Shown: piece after piece, positions 1-9,306 of the stretch
Layout of the letters: each line of letters starts with the position of its first letter
How positions within the stretch are numbered: the first letter of the stretch is position 1
NCBI RefSeq assembly: GCF_020616155.1
Contig: NZ_CP085530.1
Coordinates: forward strand, 1 to 64,000
Reading direction: 5' to 3'
From: Vogesella sp. XCS3
Lineage (GTDB): Bacteria > Pseudomonadota > Gammaproteobacteria > Burkholderiales > Chromobacteriaceae
DNA length: 64,000 nt
Program-made: the position numbers and the translations under genes
The notes under the pieces: generated by a model
What the model was told of the DNA's origin: nothing
What the model saw: the letters and a program-made list of their open reading frames with translations, nothing else
Database searches by the model: none

Positions 1-162
1 CGGGGCATCGTGGTGAAAAGCCACGGCGGTACCGACGCGCTGGGATTCCGTATTGCATTGGAGCAGGCTTGCGAGGAAGTTCGCGCCAATGTGATTGGTC
101 ACATCGCAGACCGGGTCGCTTCCCAATTACAAAATCTCAAGCGTTCCGAGTCTGAAGCTTAA
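1..162 (+). CDS. plsX: Phosphate acyltransferase PlsX, C-terminal end (partial)
   Basis: The window opens inside a reading frame that ends at a TAA at 160-162. The 53 visible residues begin RGIVVKSHGGTDALGF, the conserved PlsX C-terminal stretch. PlsX makes acyl-phosphate from acyl-ACP for phospholipid synthesis and normally precedes fabH, as here (9 bp before the fabH start). The 5' end lies outside the window. The call rests on a short segment plus strong gene-order support. Confidence 0.85.
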   Translation, partial: RGIVVKSHGGTDALGFRIALEQACEEVRANVIGHIADRVASQLQNLKRSESEA

Positions 163-171
163 AGTTAGCTC

Positions 172-1131
172 ATGACCTATTCACGCATTCTTGGTACCGG
201 CAGCTATCTGCCGGAAACCGTTATGACGAATGCGATGCTGGCTGAGCGCATCGAAACCAGTGACGAGTGGATTGTCTCTCGCACTGGTATTCGTGCGCGC
301 CACATCGCGGCAGAAGACCAGAAAACCAGTGACCTGGCCTACCTGGCGGCACTGCGTGCGCTGGAAAGCGCCGGCTTGCAGCCTGCCGATCTGGATCTGA
401 TCATTGTTGCCACCACCACGCCGGACATGGTTTTCCCGAGCACTGCCAGTATCTTGCAGGAAAAGCTGGGTATTCCGGGTGTGCCCGCCTTTGACGTACA
501 GGCTGTGTGTGCCGGTTTTGTTTACGCGCTGGCCACGGCCAACGGTTACATCAAAAGCGGCATGGCCAAAAACGTACTGGTAGTCGGCGCAGAAGTCATG
601 AGCCGCCTGCTGGACTGGGAAGATCGCCGTACCTGCGTGCTGTTTGGTGATGGTGCGGGTGCCGTGGTAGTCGGCCCATCCGACGAGCCGGGCATTCTGC
701 ACGCCAAGTTGGCCGCAGACGGCCGCTATCGCGACATTCTGAAAACCGAAGCCCAGATCATCGGCGGCGAGGTGGAAGGTACGCCTTACCTGCATATGGA
801 TGGCCCGGCGGTATTCAAGTTTGCCGTGAAGGCACTGTCTGATATTGCCGAGAAAACCCTGGCCGAGGCGGGCGTGCCGCAAGATAGCGTGGACTGGCTG
901 GTGCCACACCAAGCCAATATCCGCATTATCGAAGCCACGGCCAAGCACCTGCAGCTGTCCATGGAAAAAGTGATCGTGACGCTACCAGAGCAGGGCAATA
1001 CCTCGGCCGCCTCCATCCCGCTGGCGTTTGACCACGCCGTACGTCAAGGCCGCATACAACGCGGCCAGACGGTACTGATGGAAGGTATCGGCGGTGGTTT
1101 TGCCTGGGGTGCGCTACTGCTGCGCTTCTGA
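172..1131 (+). CDS. fabH: 3-oxoacyl-ACP synthase III (KAS III)
   Basis: FabH condenses acetyl-CoA with malonyl-ACP to start type II fatty-acid synthesis in the cytoplasm. The 319-residue product has the usual family length. The catalytic triad is visible: Cys113 in AVCAGF, His246 in PHQAN and Asn276 in GNTSAAS. It follows plsX by 9 bp, so the two are probably cotranscribed. A hairpin follows the stop and separates it partly from fabD. No ideal Shine-Dalgarno precedes the ATG, but the N-terminus [14 protein letters not shown] fits family starts. Confidence 0.97.
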   Translation: MTYSRILGTGSYLPETVMTNAMLAERIETSDEWIVSRTGIRARHIAAEDQKTSDLAYLAALRALESAGLQPADLDLIIVATTTPDMVFPSTASILQEKLGIPGVPAFDVQAVCAGFVYALATANGYIKSGMAKNVLVVGAEVMSRLLDWEDRRTCVLFGDGAGAVVVGPSDEPGILHAKLAADGRYRDILKTEAQIIGGEVEGTPYLHMDGPAVFKFAVKALSDIAEKTLAEAGVPQDSVDWLVPHQANIRIIEATAKHLQLSMEKVIVTLPEQGNTSAASIPLAFDHAVRQGRIQRGQTVLMEGIGGGFAWGALLLRF

Positions 1132-1138
1132 TCTGCAG

Positions 1139-1175
1139 CAAGCCGGCTATGTAGCAATATGTAGCCGGCTTGTTT
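1139..1175 (+). terminator. Hairpin terminator after fabH
   Basis: An 11-bp perfect stem (CAAGCCGGCTA with TAGCCGGCTTG) encloses a 12-nt loop and is followed by a short T-rich stretch (TTTGATTTT). It probably acts as a terminator or attenuator between fabH and fabD; the T-run is imperfect. Confidence 0.6.
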
Positions 1176-1301
1176 GATTTTCATCAATGAATGGCGGCTA
1201 TTCGCGCTGATCTTCGTCGATCATACGAGCGTTTGAGTGTTTTCTTTGCATAAATCGCAGCGAGCAGTCATCATTCCCCCCGTTTCAAAAGGAGACCCAA
1301 C

Positions 1302-2231
1302 ATGGCGTTTGCCTTTCTCTTTCCCGGCCAGGGCTCGCAAAGCCTGAAAATGATGGACGGCTTTGCCGACCTGCCGGTAGTAAAACAGACATTTGATGAA
1401 GCCTCCTCGGCCCTGGGCGAAGACCTGTGGGCCATGCTGCAGGCGGATAGTGCCGACGCGATCAACGCCACCGTGAATACCCAGCCGCTGATGCTGGCTG
1501 CCGGTGTGGCCACTTATCGCGCCTGGCTGGCGCAGGGCGGTGCTGTGCCTGCCGCCGTAGCGGGCCACAGCCTGGGCGAATACAGCGCCCTGGTCGCCGC
1601 TGGCAGCCTGGATTTTGCCGATGCCATCCGTCTGGTGCGCTTGCGCGCCCAGGCTATGCAGGAGGCGGTGCCGGCTGGCGAAGGTGCCATGGCTGCCATC
1701 CTGAACCTGTCCGACGACGATATCCGTGCTGCGTGTGAAGAAGCCGCGCAGGGCGAGGTGGTAGAGCCGGTCAACTTCAACTCGCCTGGCCAGGTAGTGA
1801 TCGCCGGTAGCAAAGCTGCCGTAGAGCGCGCCATGGAGCTGTGCAAGGCGCGTGGCGCCAAACGCGCGCTGCCGCTGCCGGTGTCGGTGCCATCGCACTG
1901 CACGCTGATGAAGCCGGCGGCCGAACGCCTGGCCGCCGCTTTGGCCGACGTAGAGATCAAGGCTCCGCAGATCCCGGTACTGCATAACGCCGACGTGGCC
2001 AGCTATAGCGATGCGGCACAGATCCGCGACGCGCTGACCCGTCAGCTTTACTGCCCGGTACGCTGGACCGAAACCATCCAGAAACTGGCTGCCGACGGTA
2101 TCGTGCTGATGGCTGAATGCGGCCCGGGCAAAGTGCTGGCTGGTCTGGCCAAGCGCATTGATGGCAGTGTGAGCTGCCACGCGCTGACCGACGCTGCCAA
2201 GCTGGACGCGGCCCGCGCCGAGCTGGCGTAA
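1302..2231 (+). CDS. fabD: Malonyl-CoA:ACP transacylase
   Basis: FabD moves the malonyl group from CoA to ACP, supplying the extender unit. The 309-residue protein shows the N-terminal GQGSQ motif, the nucleophile Ser90 in GHSLGEYSA and the catalytic His199 in VPSHC, as in characterised FabD. An AAGGAG ribosome site lies just upstream of the ATG. It sits between fabH and fabG in the standard order. Two short 3' gaps carry hairpins, so the cluster probably has internal transcription control. Confidence 0.97.
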   Translation: MAFAFLFPGQGSQSLKMMDGFADLPVVKQTFDEASSALGEDLWAMLQADSADAINATVNTQPLMLAAGVATYRAWLAQGGAVPAAVAGHSLGEYSALVAAGSLDFADAIRLVRLRAQAMQEAVPAGEGAMAAILNLSDDDIRAACEEAAQGEVVEPVNFNSPGQVVIAGSKAAVERAMELCKARGAKRALPLPVSVPSHCTLMKPAAERLAAALADVEIKAPQIPVLHNADVASYSDAAQIRDALTRQLYCPVRWTETIQKLAADGIVLMAECGPGKVLAGLAKRIDGSVSCHALTDAAKLDAARAELA

Positions 2232-2238
2232 AGATAAA

Positions 2239-2260
2239 GCTTGGCCGCATGCGGCCAAGC
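2239..2260. repeat. Perfect 22-bp palindrome made of two head-to-head TTGGCCGCA motifs
   Basis: Between fabD and fabG, an 11-bp arm GCTTGGCCGCA is followed directly by its exact reverse complement. Each arm contains one copy of the 9-mer that recurs across this window. There is no T-run after it, and the fabG ribosome site begins 2 bp later. It could fold as a hairpin in the fabD-fabG transcript. Inverted uptake-sequence pairs of this sort are common between genes in Neisseria; the function here is inferred. Confidence 0.8.
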
Positions 2261-2273
2261 GCAGGAGAGATAC

Positions 2274-3011
2274 ATGAGCTTGCAAGGTAAAGTAGCGCTG
2301 GTTACCGGCGCATCCCGCGGCATTGGTGCTGCCATTGCCGATACCCTGGCCGCCGCCGGCGCCAAGGTAATCGGTACCGCCACGTCCGAATCCGGTGCGG
2401 CCGCCATTGGCGAACGCCTGGCGCAGTGGGGCGGTGCTGGCATGGTGCTGAACGTGGGTGAAGAGGGCGCTATCGATGCGCTGATCGACACCATCGCCAA
2501 AGAACACGGCGACGTGGCCATTCTGGTGAACAACGCGGGTATTACCCGCGACGGCTTGCTGATGCGCATGAAGGACGACGATTGGGATGCCATCATGGAT
2601 ACCAACCTGAAGTCGGTGTTCAAGGCCTCCAAAGCCGTGCTGCGCGCCATGATGAAAGCCCGTACCGGCCGTATCATCAACATCGCCTCCGTAGTAGGGG
2701 CAATGGGTAACGCTGGTCAGACCAACTACGCAGCGGCCAAGGCCGGCATCATGGGCTTTACCAAGTCCATGGCACGCGAAGTAGGCAGCCGCGGCATTAC
2801 CGTGAACTGCGTGGCCCCGGGCTTTATCGATACCGATATGACCCGTGCCCTGCCGGAAGCACAGCGCGACGCGCTGGTGGGCCAGATCGCGCTGGGTCGC
2901 CTGGGCGACGCACAAGACATCGCCGATGCCGTACTGTTCCTGGCGTCGGACAAGGCAGCTTACATTACCGGCCAGACACTGCACGTGAATGGCGGTATGC
3001 TGATGCCGTGA
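2274..3011 (+). CDS. fabG: 3-oxoacyl-ACP reductase
   Basis: FabG is the NADPH-dependent short-chain dehydrogenase that reduces 3-oxoacyl-ACP. I place the start at the ATG at 2274, preceded by GCAGGAGAG, giving 245 residues beginning MSLQGKVALVTGASRG; a longer frame from 2241 would begin inside the palindrome. The cofactor motif TGASRGIG (residues 11-18), NNAG and the catalytic Ser139, Tyr152 and Lys156 are all present. It is part of the fab cluster between fabD and acpP. Confidence 0.97.
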   Translation: MSLQGKVALVTGASRGIGAAIADTLAAAGAKVIGTATSESGAAAIGERLAQWGGAGMVLNVGEEGAIDALIDTIAKEHGDVAILVNNAGITRDGLLMRMKDDDWDAIMDTNLKSVFKASKAVLRAMMKARTGRIINIASVVGAMGNAGQTNYAAAKAGIMGFTKSMAREVGSRGITVNCVAPGFIDTDMTRALPEAQRDALVGQIALGRLGDAQDIADAVLFLASDKAAYITGQTLHVNGGMLMP

Positions 3012-3064
3012 TTTTCTGGCCGCAAGGCCGGAAAATGCGGGGGTAAAAACAACATTGCCCCCGC
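3012..3064 (+). terminator. Two consecutive hairpins after fabG
   Basis: The first hairpin starts directly after the fabG stop (TTTTCTGGCC pairing with GGCCGGAAAA around GCAA, one wobble pair). The second has a 7-bp GCGGGGG/CCCCCGC stem and is followed by GTTTAA. Neither has a clean T-run, so termination may be partial. The 190-bp gap before acpP probably also holds the separate strong promoter that acpP usually has, though I could not fix its boxes. Confidence 0.4.
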
Positions 3065-3200
3065 GTTTAACCAGATTAAAGGGCCTGCTGGCGGATAAAA
3101 ACAGCAAGAACTGCTGTGCTAGGTAGGCTACTCTAATTTTTTTTTGTAGAATGTCGGGGTTTTGTTGTCCCGAACACAGAAAGGTAAAGGGTTTAAACAA

Positions 3201-3440
3201 ATGGAAAACATCGAAGCGCGCGTTAAGAAGATCGTTGCCGAGCAACTGGGCGTGAACGAAGCCGAAGTAAAAATCGACTCCTCGTTCGTGGACGATCTGG
3301 GCGCTGACTCTCTGGACACCGTTGAGCTGGTAATGGCTCTGGAAGAAGAGTTCGAGTGCGAGATTCCGGATGAAGAAGCCGAGAAAATCACCACCGTTAA
3401 GCAGGCTGTTGACTACGTAACAGCTCACCTGAACAAGTAA
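3201..3440 (+). CDS. acpP: Acyl carrier protein
   Basis: This 79-residue acidic protein carries growing acyl chains on a 4'-phosphopantetheine arm attached to Ser37, seen in the invariant [10 protein letters not shown] motif. The start is ATG at 3201 ([17 protein letters not shown]); the frame runs further upstream, but that part does not match the family. Highly conserved and presumably highly expressed, it lies in its own interval bounded by hairpins upstream and a good terminator downstream, consistent with independent transcription. Confidence 0.98.
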   Translation: MENIEARVKKIVAEQLGVNEAEVKIDSSFVDDLGADSLDTVELVMALEEEFECEIPDEEAEKITTVKQAVDYVTAHLNK

Positions 3441-3464
3441 TCCTTTTTTTAAAAGGGTTGCCTG

Positions 3465-3506
3465 GACCTCTGCTGGTGGCTTTGGCTCGCCTGCAGAGGT
3501 CTTTTT
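3465..3506 (+). terminator. Rho-independent terminator between acpP and fabF
   Basis: A 9-bp stem GACCTCTGC/GCAGAGGTC encloses a 19-nt loop and is followed by TTTTT. It would limit read-through from acpP into fabF. Confidence 0.75.
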
Positions 3507-3602
3507 GCTGTAGTGGCCCTGAAACGTGCGTTTGATTTACTGGGCGCGTAAACCGTTTCGGGACTATCGGGAGTACGCTCCCTTTTTTCACGGAGATACC
3601 CT

Positions 3603-4844
3603 GTGTCAAAACGCAGAGTAGTAGTGACCGGCCTCGGGCATATTTCCCCGGTTGGCAACGATGTGAGCAGTGGCTGGGCCAATCTCCTGGCCGGCAAGAG
3701 TGGTATCACCAACATCACCCGCTTTGATGCCAGCGATATCGCCTGCCAGGTAGCGGGTGAGGTTAAAGGCTTCGACATCAGCCAGTACATCTCGCCCAAG
3801 GATGCACGCCGTATGGACGTGTTCATTCATTACGGCATTGCCGCCGCGCTGCAAGCGGTAGCGGATTCCGGCCTGGACGATGTGGCAGGACTGGACAAGA
3901 CCCGTGTGGGCGTGAATATCGGTTCCGGTATCGGCGGCCTGCCGCTGATCGAGGAAACCGGCGTGGCGCGCCACGAAGGCGGCATTCGCAAGATCGGCCC
4001 GTTCTTCATTCCGGGCTCGCTGATCAATATGGTAGCGGGCCATGTGTCCATCCTGAAAGGCTACCAGGGCCCGAGCTACGGCATCGTGTCTGCCTGCACG
4101 ACCGGCGCTCATTGCATTGGCGATGCGGCCCGCGTGATTCAGTATGGCGACGCCGACGTGATGGTAGCCGGTGGTGCGGAAGGCACCATTTCCAGCCTGG
4201 CCGTTGGTGGCTTTGCCGCCATGAAGGCGCTGTCTACCCGCAACGATGACCCAGCTACAGCCTCCCGCCCCTGGGACAAAGGCCGTGACGGCTTCGTGAT
4301 GGGCGAGGGCGCCGGTGTACTGGTGCTGGAAGAGTACGAGCACGCGGTAAAACGCGGCGCCAAAATCTACGCCGAGCTGGTAGGTTTCGGCATGAGCTCC
4401 GACGCGCACCACATTACTGCCCCTAGCGCAGAAGGCCCGGCACGCGGCGTGCTGAACGCCCTGCGTGACGCCGGCCTGAACCCGGACCAGGTGCAGTACG
4501 TGAACGCCCATGGCACCTCCACCCCGCTGGGTGATGCCAACGAAACCAATGCACTGAAGATCGCCTTTGGCGACCACGCCAAGAAACTGGTAGTGAACTC
4601 TACCAAGTCCATGACCGGCCACTTGCTGGGCGGCGCGGGCGGTGTAGAAGCCATCTACTCGATTCTGGCCGTGCATAACCAGGTTTCCCCACCGACCATC
4701 AACCTGCACGAGCAGGATATCGAAGGCGGCTGCGACCTGGACTACTGCGCCAATACCGCGCGTGACATGAAGATCGACGTGGCCATCTCCAACTCCTTCG
4801 GGTTTGGTGGTACCAACGGTACGCTGGTGTTCAAACGCGTATAA
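3603..4844 (+). CDS. fabF: 3-oxoacyl-ACP synthase II (KAS II)
   Basis: FabF elongates acyl-ACP chains by decarboxylative condensation with malonyl-ACP. The 413-residue product has the Cys-His-His triad: Cys165 in SACTTGAH, His303 in [11 protein letters not shown] and His340 in [12 protein letters not shown]. The start is a GTG (3603), with CGGAG upstream; no better ATG exists near the conserved N-terminus [11 protein letters not shown]. It follows acpP as in most proteobacteria and closes the fatty-acid part of the cluster. Confidence 0.97.
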   Translation: MSKRRVVVTGLGHISPVGNDVSSGWANLLAGKSGITNITRFDASDIACQVAGEVKGFDISQYISPKDARRMDVFIHYGIAAALQAVADSGLDDVAGLDKTRVGVNIGSGIGGLPLIEETGVARHEGGIRKIGPFFIPGSLINMVAGHVSILKGYQGPSYGIVSACTTGAHCIGDAARVIQYGDADVMVAGGAEGTISSLAVGGFAAMKALSTRNDDPATASRPWDKGRDGFVMGEGAGVLVLEEYEHAVKRGAKIYAELVGFGMSSDAHHITAPSAEGPARGVLNALRDAGLNPDQVQYVNAHGTSTPLGDANETNALKIAFGDHAKKLVVNSTKSMTGHLLGGAGGVEAIYSILAVHNQVSPPTINLHEQDIEGGCDLDYCANTARDMKIDVAISNSFGFGGTNGTLVFKRV

Positions 4845-4878
4845 ATGCCGACACGTCGCGCACGCGACGTTGACAGCC

Positions 4879-4911
4879 AAGACCGCTGCGATAAACTCGC
4901 GCGGTCTTTTT
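4879..4911 (+). terminator. Rho-independent terminator after fabF
   Basis: An 8-bp stem AAGACCGC/GCGGTCTT is followed by a run of Ts (TTTTTCTTTT) 35 bp after the fabF stop. It separates fabF from pabB. Confidence 0.8.
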
Positions 4912-4947
4912 CTTTTGTGGCTGCCGTTACCGCGGCACCCGACGCCC

Positions 4948-6246
4948 ATGCATTACGAACTGCTGAACCACACGCCAGACCTGCTGGCCCTGCACGCTGC
5001 CGACCGTGGCCGTTTTCCCTACCTGATGCAGTCGTCCGGCGACATCGGCTGGGACATGCTGATGGCGCTGCCACAAGAGCGCCGCATCTACGGCGAAGGC
5101 GAGGGGGCCGCCTTCCTGGACGCAGTACGCGCGCTGCCGCGCGAAGCGGCGGTGGTCAACCCGCACGGCCTGCCGTTTACCGGCGGCTGGTTTGTGTACA
5201 TGGGCTATGACCTGCTGTCCGAGTTCGAGCCCAGCGTACCGGCTGCTATCAGCGACAGCTTCCCGCTGGCCGCGCTGTGCCGTGTACCGGCGGCCATCCA
5301 GCTGGACCGTGCCAGCGGCCGCTGCTGGCTGATGGCCGAAACCGCCGCCCAACTGGCCGAGCTGAAGGCCGCGCTGCAAGCGGTTCCCGCTTTTGCGGCC
5401 AACCCGGTACAGCTGGAAGCGCTGGAAGAAGACCCACCGCACTGGTACACCGACGCCGTGGTACGGCTGAAGGACTACATCTACGAGGGGGATGTGTTCC
5501 AGGTGAACATCTCACGCGGCTGGCGCGCCACCTTGCACGACAGCGTGCGCCCGGTAGACCTGTTTGCCGCGCTGCGCCGTGCCAACCCAGCACCATTCTC
5601 GGCGTTGGCCGACCTGGGCGACGCCTATATCGTCAGCTCCTCGCCGGAGCGCCTGGTGCGCGTGCACGATGGCTGGGTGGATACCCGCCCGATTGCCGGC
5701 ACCCACCCGCGCTCGCCCGACGCCGCCGAAGACGCTGCGCTAAAGCAGCGCCTGATCAGCAGCATCAAGGAACGCGCCGAGCACGTGATGCTGATCGACC
5801 TGGAGCGCAACGACCTGGGCCGCATTTGCCAGCCCGGCACGGTAGAGGTAAACGAGCTGATGGCAGTGGCCAGCTACGCTTACGTACACCATATCGAATC
5901 GAATGTGCGCGGCCGCATTCGCGACGGCGTGGATACCGTAGAAGTATTCCGTGCGCTATTCCCCGGTGGCACCATTACCGGCTGCCCCAAGGTGCGCACC
6001 ATGCAGATCATCCGCGAGCTGGAAAACAGCGCGCGCCGCGCCTACACCGGCAGCCTGGGCTACCTGAACCGCGACGGCACGCTGGATGTGAACATCCTGA
6101 TTCGTACTTTCATGCAGCAGGGGCAGCAGCTGCGCTTCCGAGCTGGCGGCGGCATTGTGGCCGACTCCGACCCGCAGCGCGAGCTGCAGGAAACCCGCCA
6201 CAAGGCACGCGGCCTGCTGCGTGCACTGGGCGTAGAGCAAGCCTGA
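4948..6246 (+). CDS. pabB: Aminodeoxychorismate synthase component I (PabB-type chorismate-binding enzyme)
   Basis: PabB aminates chorismate to 4-amino-4-deoxychorismate for p-aminobenzoate and folate, using ammonia from a PabA glutaminase that is not in the window. The ATG at 4948 gives 432 residues, normal for the family; the frame extends upstream through the terminator but without homology. The C-terminal chorismate-binding domain shows LIDLERNDLGR, FPGGTITGCPK and GSLGYLNRDG. The motif that is PIKGT in E. coli PabB reads PIAGT here (Ala250), the residue found in TrpE. The pabC homologue two genes downstream and the lack of other trp genes favour PabB over TrpE. Confidence 0.85.
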   Translation: MHYELLNHTPDLLALHAADRGRFPYLMQSSGDIGWDMLMALPQERRIYGEGEGAAFLDAVRALPREAAVVNPHGLPFTGGWFVYMGYDLLSEFEPSVPAAISDSFPLAALCRVPAAIQLDRASGRCWLMAETAAQLAELKAALQAVPAFAANPVQLEALEEDPPHWYTDAVVRLKDYIYEGDVFQVNISRGWRATLHDSVRPVDLFAALRRANPAPFSALADLGDAYIVSSSPERLVRVHDGWVDTRPIAGTHPRSPDAAEDAALKQRLISSIKERAEHVMLIDLERNDLGRICQPGTVEVNELMAVASYAYVHHIESNVRGRIRDGVDTVEVFRALFPGGTITGCPKVRTMQIIRELENSARRAYTGSLGYLNRDGTLDVNILIRTFMQQGQQLRFRAGGGIVADSDPQRELQETRHKARGLLRALGVEQA

Positions 6247-6286
6247 ACCAGGGCTGACAAGGTTGGCCGCATTCACAGGAGACGCC

Positions 6287-6742
6287 ATGTACCGCATTGC
6301 CCCCGCCGACCCCGCCCAGCCGCAGGCCATGGCCATGCAGGCGGCGCTGTCTGCCACATTGGCGGCCATGACCGGCGATAGTGGCCAGGCCTCGTTTGAC
6401 GCCGGCGATGTGCGCGGCGCTGGTGCTGTATTCCTGCTGGCCTGTGATAGCGAAGGCGCGGCGCAAGGCTGCGGCGCGCTGCGCCCGCTGCAGCCGGGCG
6501 TGGCCGAGCTCAAACGCATGTACGCTGCACCCGGCAGCCAGGGCCTGGGCGCCGCTTTGCTGGCGGCGCTGGAGCAGCAAGCCGCAGGTTTTGGCTACCG
6601 CCAGCTGTGGCTATCTACCCGACGCATCAATAGCCGTGCCGTACAGTTTTACCTGCGTCACGGTTACCGCGAGATATCGCCTTACGGCCATTATGTTGGC
6701 CGCAGCGCGTCCATTTGCCTCGGTAAGGAGCTGACATGCTGA
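6287..6742 (+). CDS. GNAT family N-acetyltransferase
   Basis: The 151-residue product has the GNAT fold signature: a C-terminal half with LKRMYAAPGSQGLGAALLAALEQ, matching the acetyl-CoA-binding R/Q-x-x-G-x-G/A loop (motif A), followed by AVQFYLRHGYREI (motif B). The ATG is preceded by ACAGGAGACGCC. Its stop overlaps the start of pabC by 7 bp, so it is translationally coupled and inserted between pabB and pabC. The substrate is unknown, and nothing in the sequence ties it to p-aminobenzoate. Confidence 0.8.
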   Translation: MYRIAPADPAQPQAMAMQAALSATLAAMTGDSGQASFDAGDVRGAGAVFLLACDSEGAAQGCGALRPLQPGVAELKRMYAAPGSQGLGAALLAALEQQAAGFGYRQLWLSTRRINSRAVQFYLRHGYREISPYGHYVGRSASICLGKELTC

Positions 6743-7536
6743 TCAATGGTGTGCTGGCAGACAGCCTGCCAGCCAGCGACCGTGGCCTGGCCTATGGCGA
6801 CGGCCTGTACCGCACGCTAGAGGTGCTGGCCGGCCAGCCGCAGCGGTGGCGCTGGCAGTGGCAAAGGTTGGCCGCAGACTGTGCCGCGCTGCGCCTGCCC
6901 TGCCCGGACGAGGCACTGCTGCTGGCCGAAATCGCCACCGTCTGCGCTGGCTTGCCGCGTGCTGTGGCCAAGGTGGTGCTGACGCGGGGTAGCGGCCAAC
7001 GTGGCTACGCCATACCCGCCACGGTGCAGCCCACCCGCATCGTTAGCGCTGCCGCCTGGGCGGGTTACCCGCCCGAACGCGCCGCGCAGGGCATCACTGT
7101 GCGCTGGTGCAGTACGCGGCTGGGTTTGCAGCCATTGCTGGCGGGTATCAAGCACCTGAACCGGCTGGAAAACGTGCTGGCGCGTAGCGAGTGGGATGAC
7201 CCGGCCATTGCCGAAGGCCTGATGCTGGACAGCGATGGCACGGTGGTGGAGGGGACGATGAGCAACCTGTTCTGGGTACGCGACGGCCAGCTGTACACCC
7301 CCCCGCTGGACCGCTGCGGGGTGTCCGGCGCCATGCGTGCCTGTGTGATCGACACCGCCCGCCAGCTGGGCGTGGTGGTATCAGAACAGCGACTGCAGCC
7401 TGCCGAGCTGCTGGCGGCCGACGAGGCTTTTGTCTGCAATAGTCTCGCCGGCATCTGGCCGCTGCGCCAGCTCGATGGCCACAGCTGGCGGGTCTGGCCA
7501 CTGACTGCCCGCCTGCAGCAGGCGCTGGCAGGCTGA
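6736..7536 (+). CDS. pabC: Aminodeoxychorismate lyase (PabC, fold-type IV PLP enzyme)
   Basis: PabC releases pyruvate from aminodeoxychorismate to give p-aminobenzoate. The 266-residue protein has the fold-type IV pattern: DRGLAYGDGLYRT near the N-terminus, the PLP lysine Lys139 in GIKHLNRLENVLAR, and EGTMSNLFW. AAGGAG precedes the ATG, and the start overlaps the GNAT gene. Fold-type IV enzymes also include branched-chain and D-amino-acid transaminases, but the pabB neighbour and the fab-pabC arrangement common in proteobacteria support PabC. Confidence 0.9.
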   Translation: MLINGVLADSLPASDRGLAYGDGLYRTLEVLAGQPQRWRWQWQRLAADCAALRLPCPDEALLLAEIATVCAGLPRAVAKVVLTRGSGQRGYAIPATVQPTRIVSAAAWAGYPPERAAQGITVRWCSTRLGLQPLLAGIKHLNRLENVLARSEWDDPAIAEGLMLDSDGTVVEGTMSNLFWVRDGQLYTPPLDRCGVSGAMRACVIDTARQLGVVVSEQRLQPAELLAADEAFVCNSLAGIWPLRQLDGHSWRVWPLTARLQQALAG

Positions 7537-7634
7537 GCGCTGCGCCGTAAGCCACCATCGGTCAGTTTGCCGGTGTGGCTAGCGGGGTTTGACGACGGGC
7601 AGGGCATGCGTGCTTGCCATGGCCTGCTGCCATC

Positions 7635-9254
7635 CTAGGCCAGCTGGAAGCGTGCCACCATCCGCTGCATGCTCCGGGCCAGCTCGTTGAGCTGGCTGGA
7701 CGTGGTGGCCAGCTCCTCCACGGTGGCGCTGTTTTCCTCGGCCATTTGCGCTACCTGCTCCATGCTGCGCGCGAGTAGCTGGCTGGCGTCGCGCTGTTCA
7801 CCCAGCGCCTCGCTGATGGCCGCTACCGACGCACCTGCCTCGCGGCTGTACTGGCGGGCCGCCTCGATAGTGTGGCTGGTGTCGCGCGTGGCGTCGTCGG
7901 CCCGCACCATCTGTTGTTCGCTACTGCCCATCTGGTGTTCTACATCGTTTACGCCCTGACGGATGCGGCCAATCATGCCTGCAATGTCGCCAGTGGCGGT
8001 GGCAGTGCGCTCGGCCAGCTTGCGTACCTCGTCGGCCACCACGGCAAAACCACGCCCGGCCTCGCCGGCACGGGCGGCTTCGATGCTGGCATTCAACGCC
8101 AGCAAGTTGGTCTGGTCGGCAACTTCGCGGATCACGGTGACGATGCGGTCGATTTCCTGTACCTCGCGCGTCAGCTCGCCCAGTGCGCTGGCTGTCTGCT
8201 GCACACTGCGGCCAACCTGGCGTACCAGCTGTTGCGAAACCTGTACCGCGCTGACGCCCTGTTCGGCTTGCTGGCCAGCTTGTTGCGACTGCCGTGCTGC
8301 GTCGCCAGCGCTATCCGAGACATGGTTGATGCTGACGGTGAGCTCTTCCAGTGTGGCGCTGGCGTCGCTGGTGGCCTCGGCCTGGCGCTGCACGCTCACG
8401 GCCACTTGTTCCGACATGCCCGATAGCTCGTGCGAAGCATCGCTCACCGCCAGCGACGACTGCCGGATGCTGCCCAAGGTGTCGGCCAACTGCTGGCGCA
8501 TGCTGTCGGTGGCGTGCGCCAGCTGCAGGGTTTCATCACGGTTGGTGGCGGGCAGCGGCTGGGGGCGGGGGCGAAGGTCGCCTGCCGCAATGCGTTGCGT
8601 TTCGCGCACGATGCTGCGCAGGTTGCTGGACAGCTTGCCGGCAAACAGCCAGGCAATAATGCTACCCAGTACTAAGGCGAACAGGCCTAAGGTCAGCTGC
8701 GTCCACTCTGCATCGTGGTAGCTGCTGATGGCTTCCTGCTCCGCCCGTGTCATCTCTTTCCTCTGGTGAGCGATGAATTGCTTCAGCGCCGCTACCAAGG
8801 CTTCGGTTTGCGGGTCCAGCCGGCTTTGCAGCCACTGGCCGGCGGCTGCATCGTGGCTTGCCAGCAGTTTGTCCAATTGCTGCTCGCTGTCGTGCGTGGT
8901 TTGCAGCAGAGCCTGTAGTTGCTGCAATTGCTGTTTGCCGTCAGCCTGTTGCGTCAGCTGTTGCAGTTTGGCCAGGGTGGCCAGGCTTTGCTGGCGGTGC
9001 TGCTGCATTTGCTGTTGTAGCGTGGTGCTTTCCTGCAGGTGGCGGCGATGCGCGAGCAGGGCATTGTCCATGCTCAGCTGCATCAGCTCGGCCGATAGCA
9101 CCATTTCCGGGCTGAGGTCTTCCACAACCTCTTCCAGATCGTGTTCGATCACATTGAGCTTCTGCATCACTAATGCCGCCATGATAGCCATGAGCAGCAG
9201 GATCACGCCGAATGCGGCAAGCAGCTTTTGTCGAATGGTAAATTGCTGGTACAT
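7635..9254 (-). CDS. Methyl-accepting chemotaxis protein, four-helix-bundle sensor type
   Basis: This 539-residue transmembrane chemoreceptor has TM1 at about residues 11-30, a roughly 155-residue Gln-rich helical periplasmic domain, TM2 at about 187-205, a HAMP region to about 260 and a cytoplasmic signalling domain. The conserved hairpin tip [20 protein letters not shown] lies at about 383-402 and would bind CheW and CheA. There is no C-terminal NWETF-like tether for CheR. AGGGAGG precedes the ATG. It is transcribed toward pabC. The ligand cannot be told from the sequence. Confidence 0.95.
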   Translation of the reverse strand: MYQQFTIRQKLLAAFGVILLLMAIMAALVMQKLNVIEHDLEEVVEDLSPEMVLSAELMQLSMDNALLAHRRHLQESTTLQQQMQQHRQQSLATLAKLQQLTQQADGKQQLQQLQALLQTTHDSEQQLDKLLASHDAAAGQWLQSRLDPQTEALVAALKQFIAHQRKEMTRAEQEAISSYHDAEWTQLTLGLFALVLGSIIAWLFAGKLSSNLRSIVRETQRIAAGDLRPRPQPLPATNRDETLQLAHATDSMRQQLADTLGSIRQSSLAVSDASHELSGMSEQVAVSVQRQAEATSDASATLEELTVSINHVSDSAGDAARQSQQAGQQAEQGVSAVQVSQQLVRQVGRSVQQTASALGELTREVQEIDRIVTVIREVADQTNLLALNASIEAARAGEAGRGFAVVADEVRKLAERTATATGDIAGMIGRIRQGVNDVEHQMGSSEQQMVRADDATRDTSHTIEAARQYSREAGASVAAISEALGEQRDASQLLARSMEQVAQMAEENSATVEELATTSSQLNELARSMQRMVARFQLA

Positions 9255-9306
9255 GGCACACCTCCCTACATCAGGCTAGGTGGCCAAGTTATTGTTTGCA
9301 ATGTAC

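Noticed and set aside
1221..3428. 735-codon open frame on the minus strand across fabD and fabG
   Set aside because: It lies opposite well-supported fab genes, has no ribosome site or recognisable domain, and its composition is that expected of an antisense frame in GC-rich DNA.
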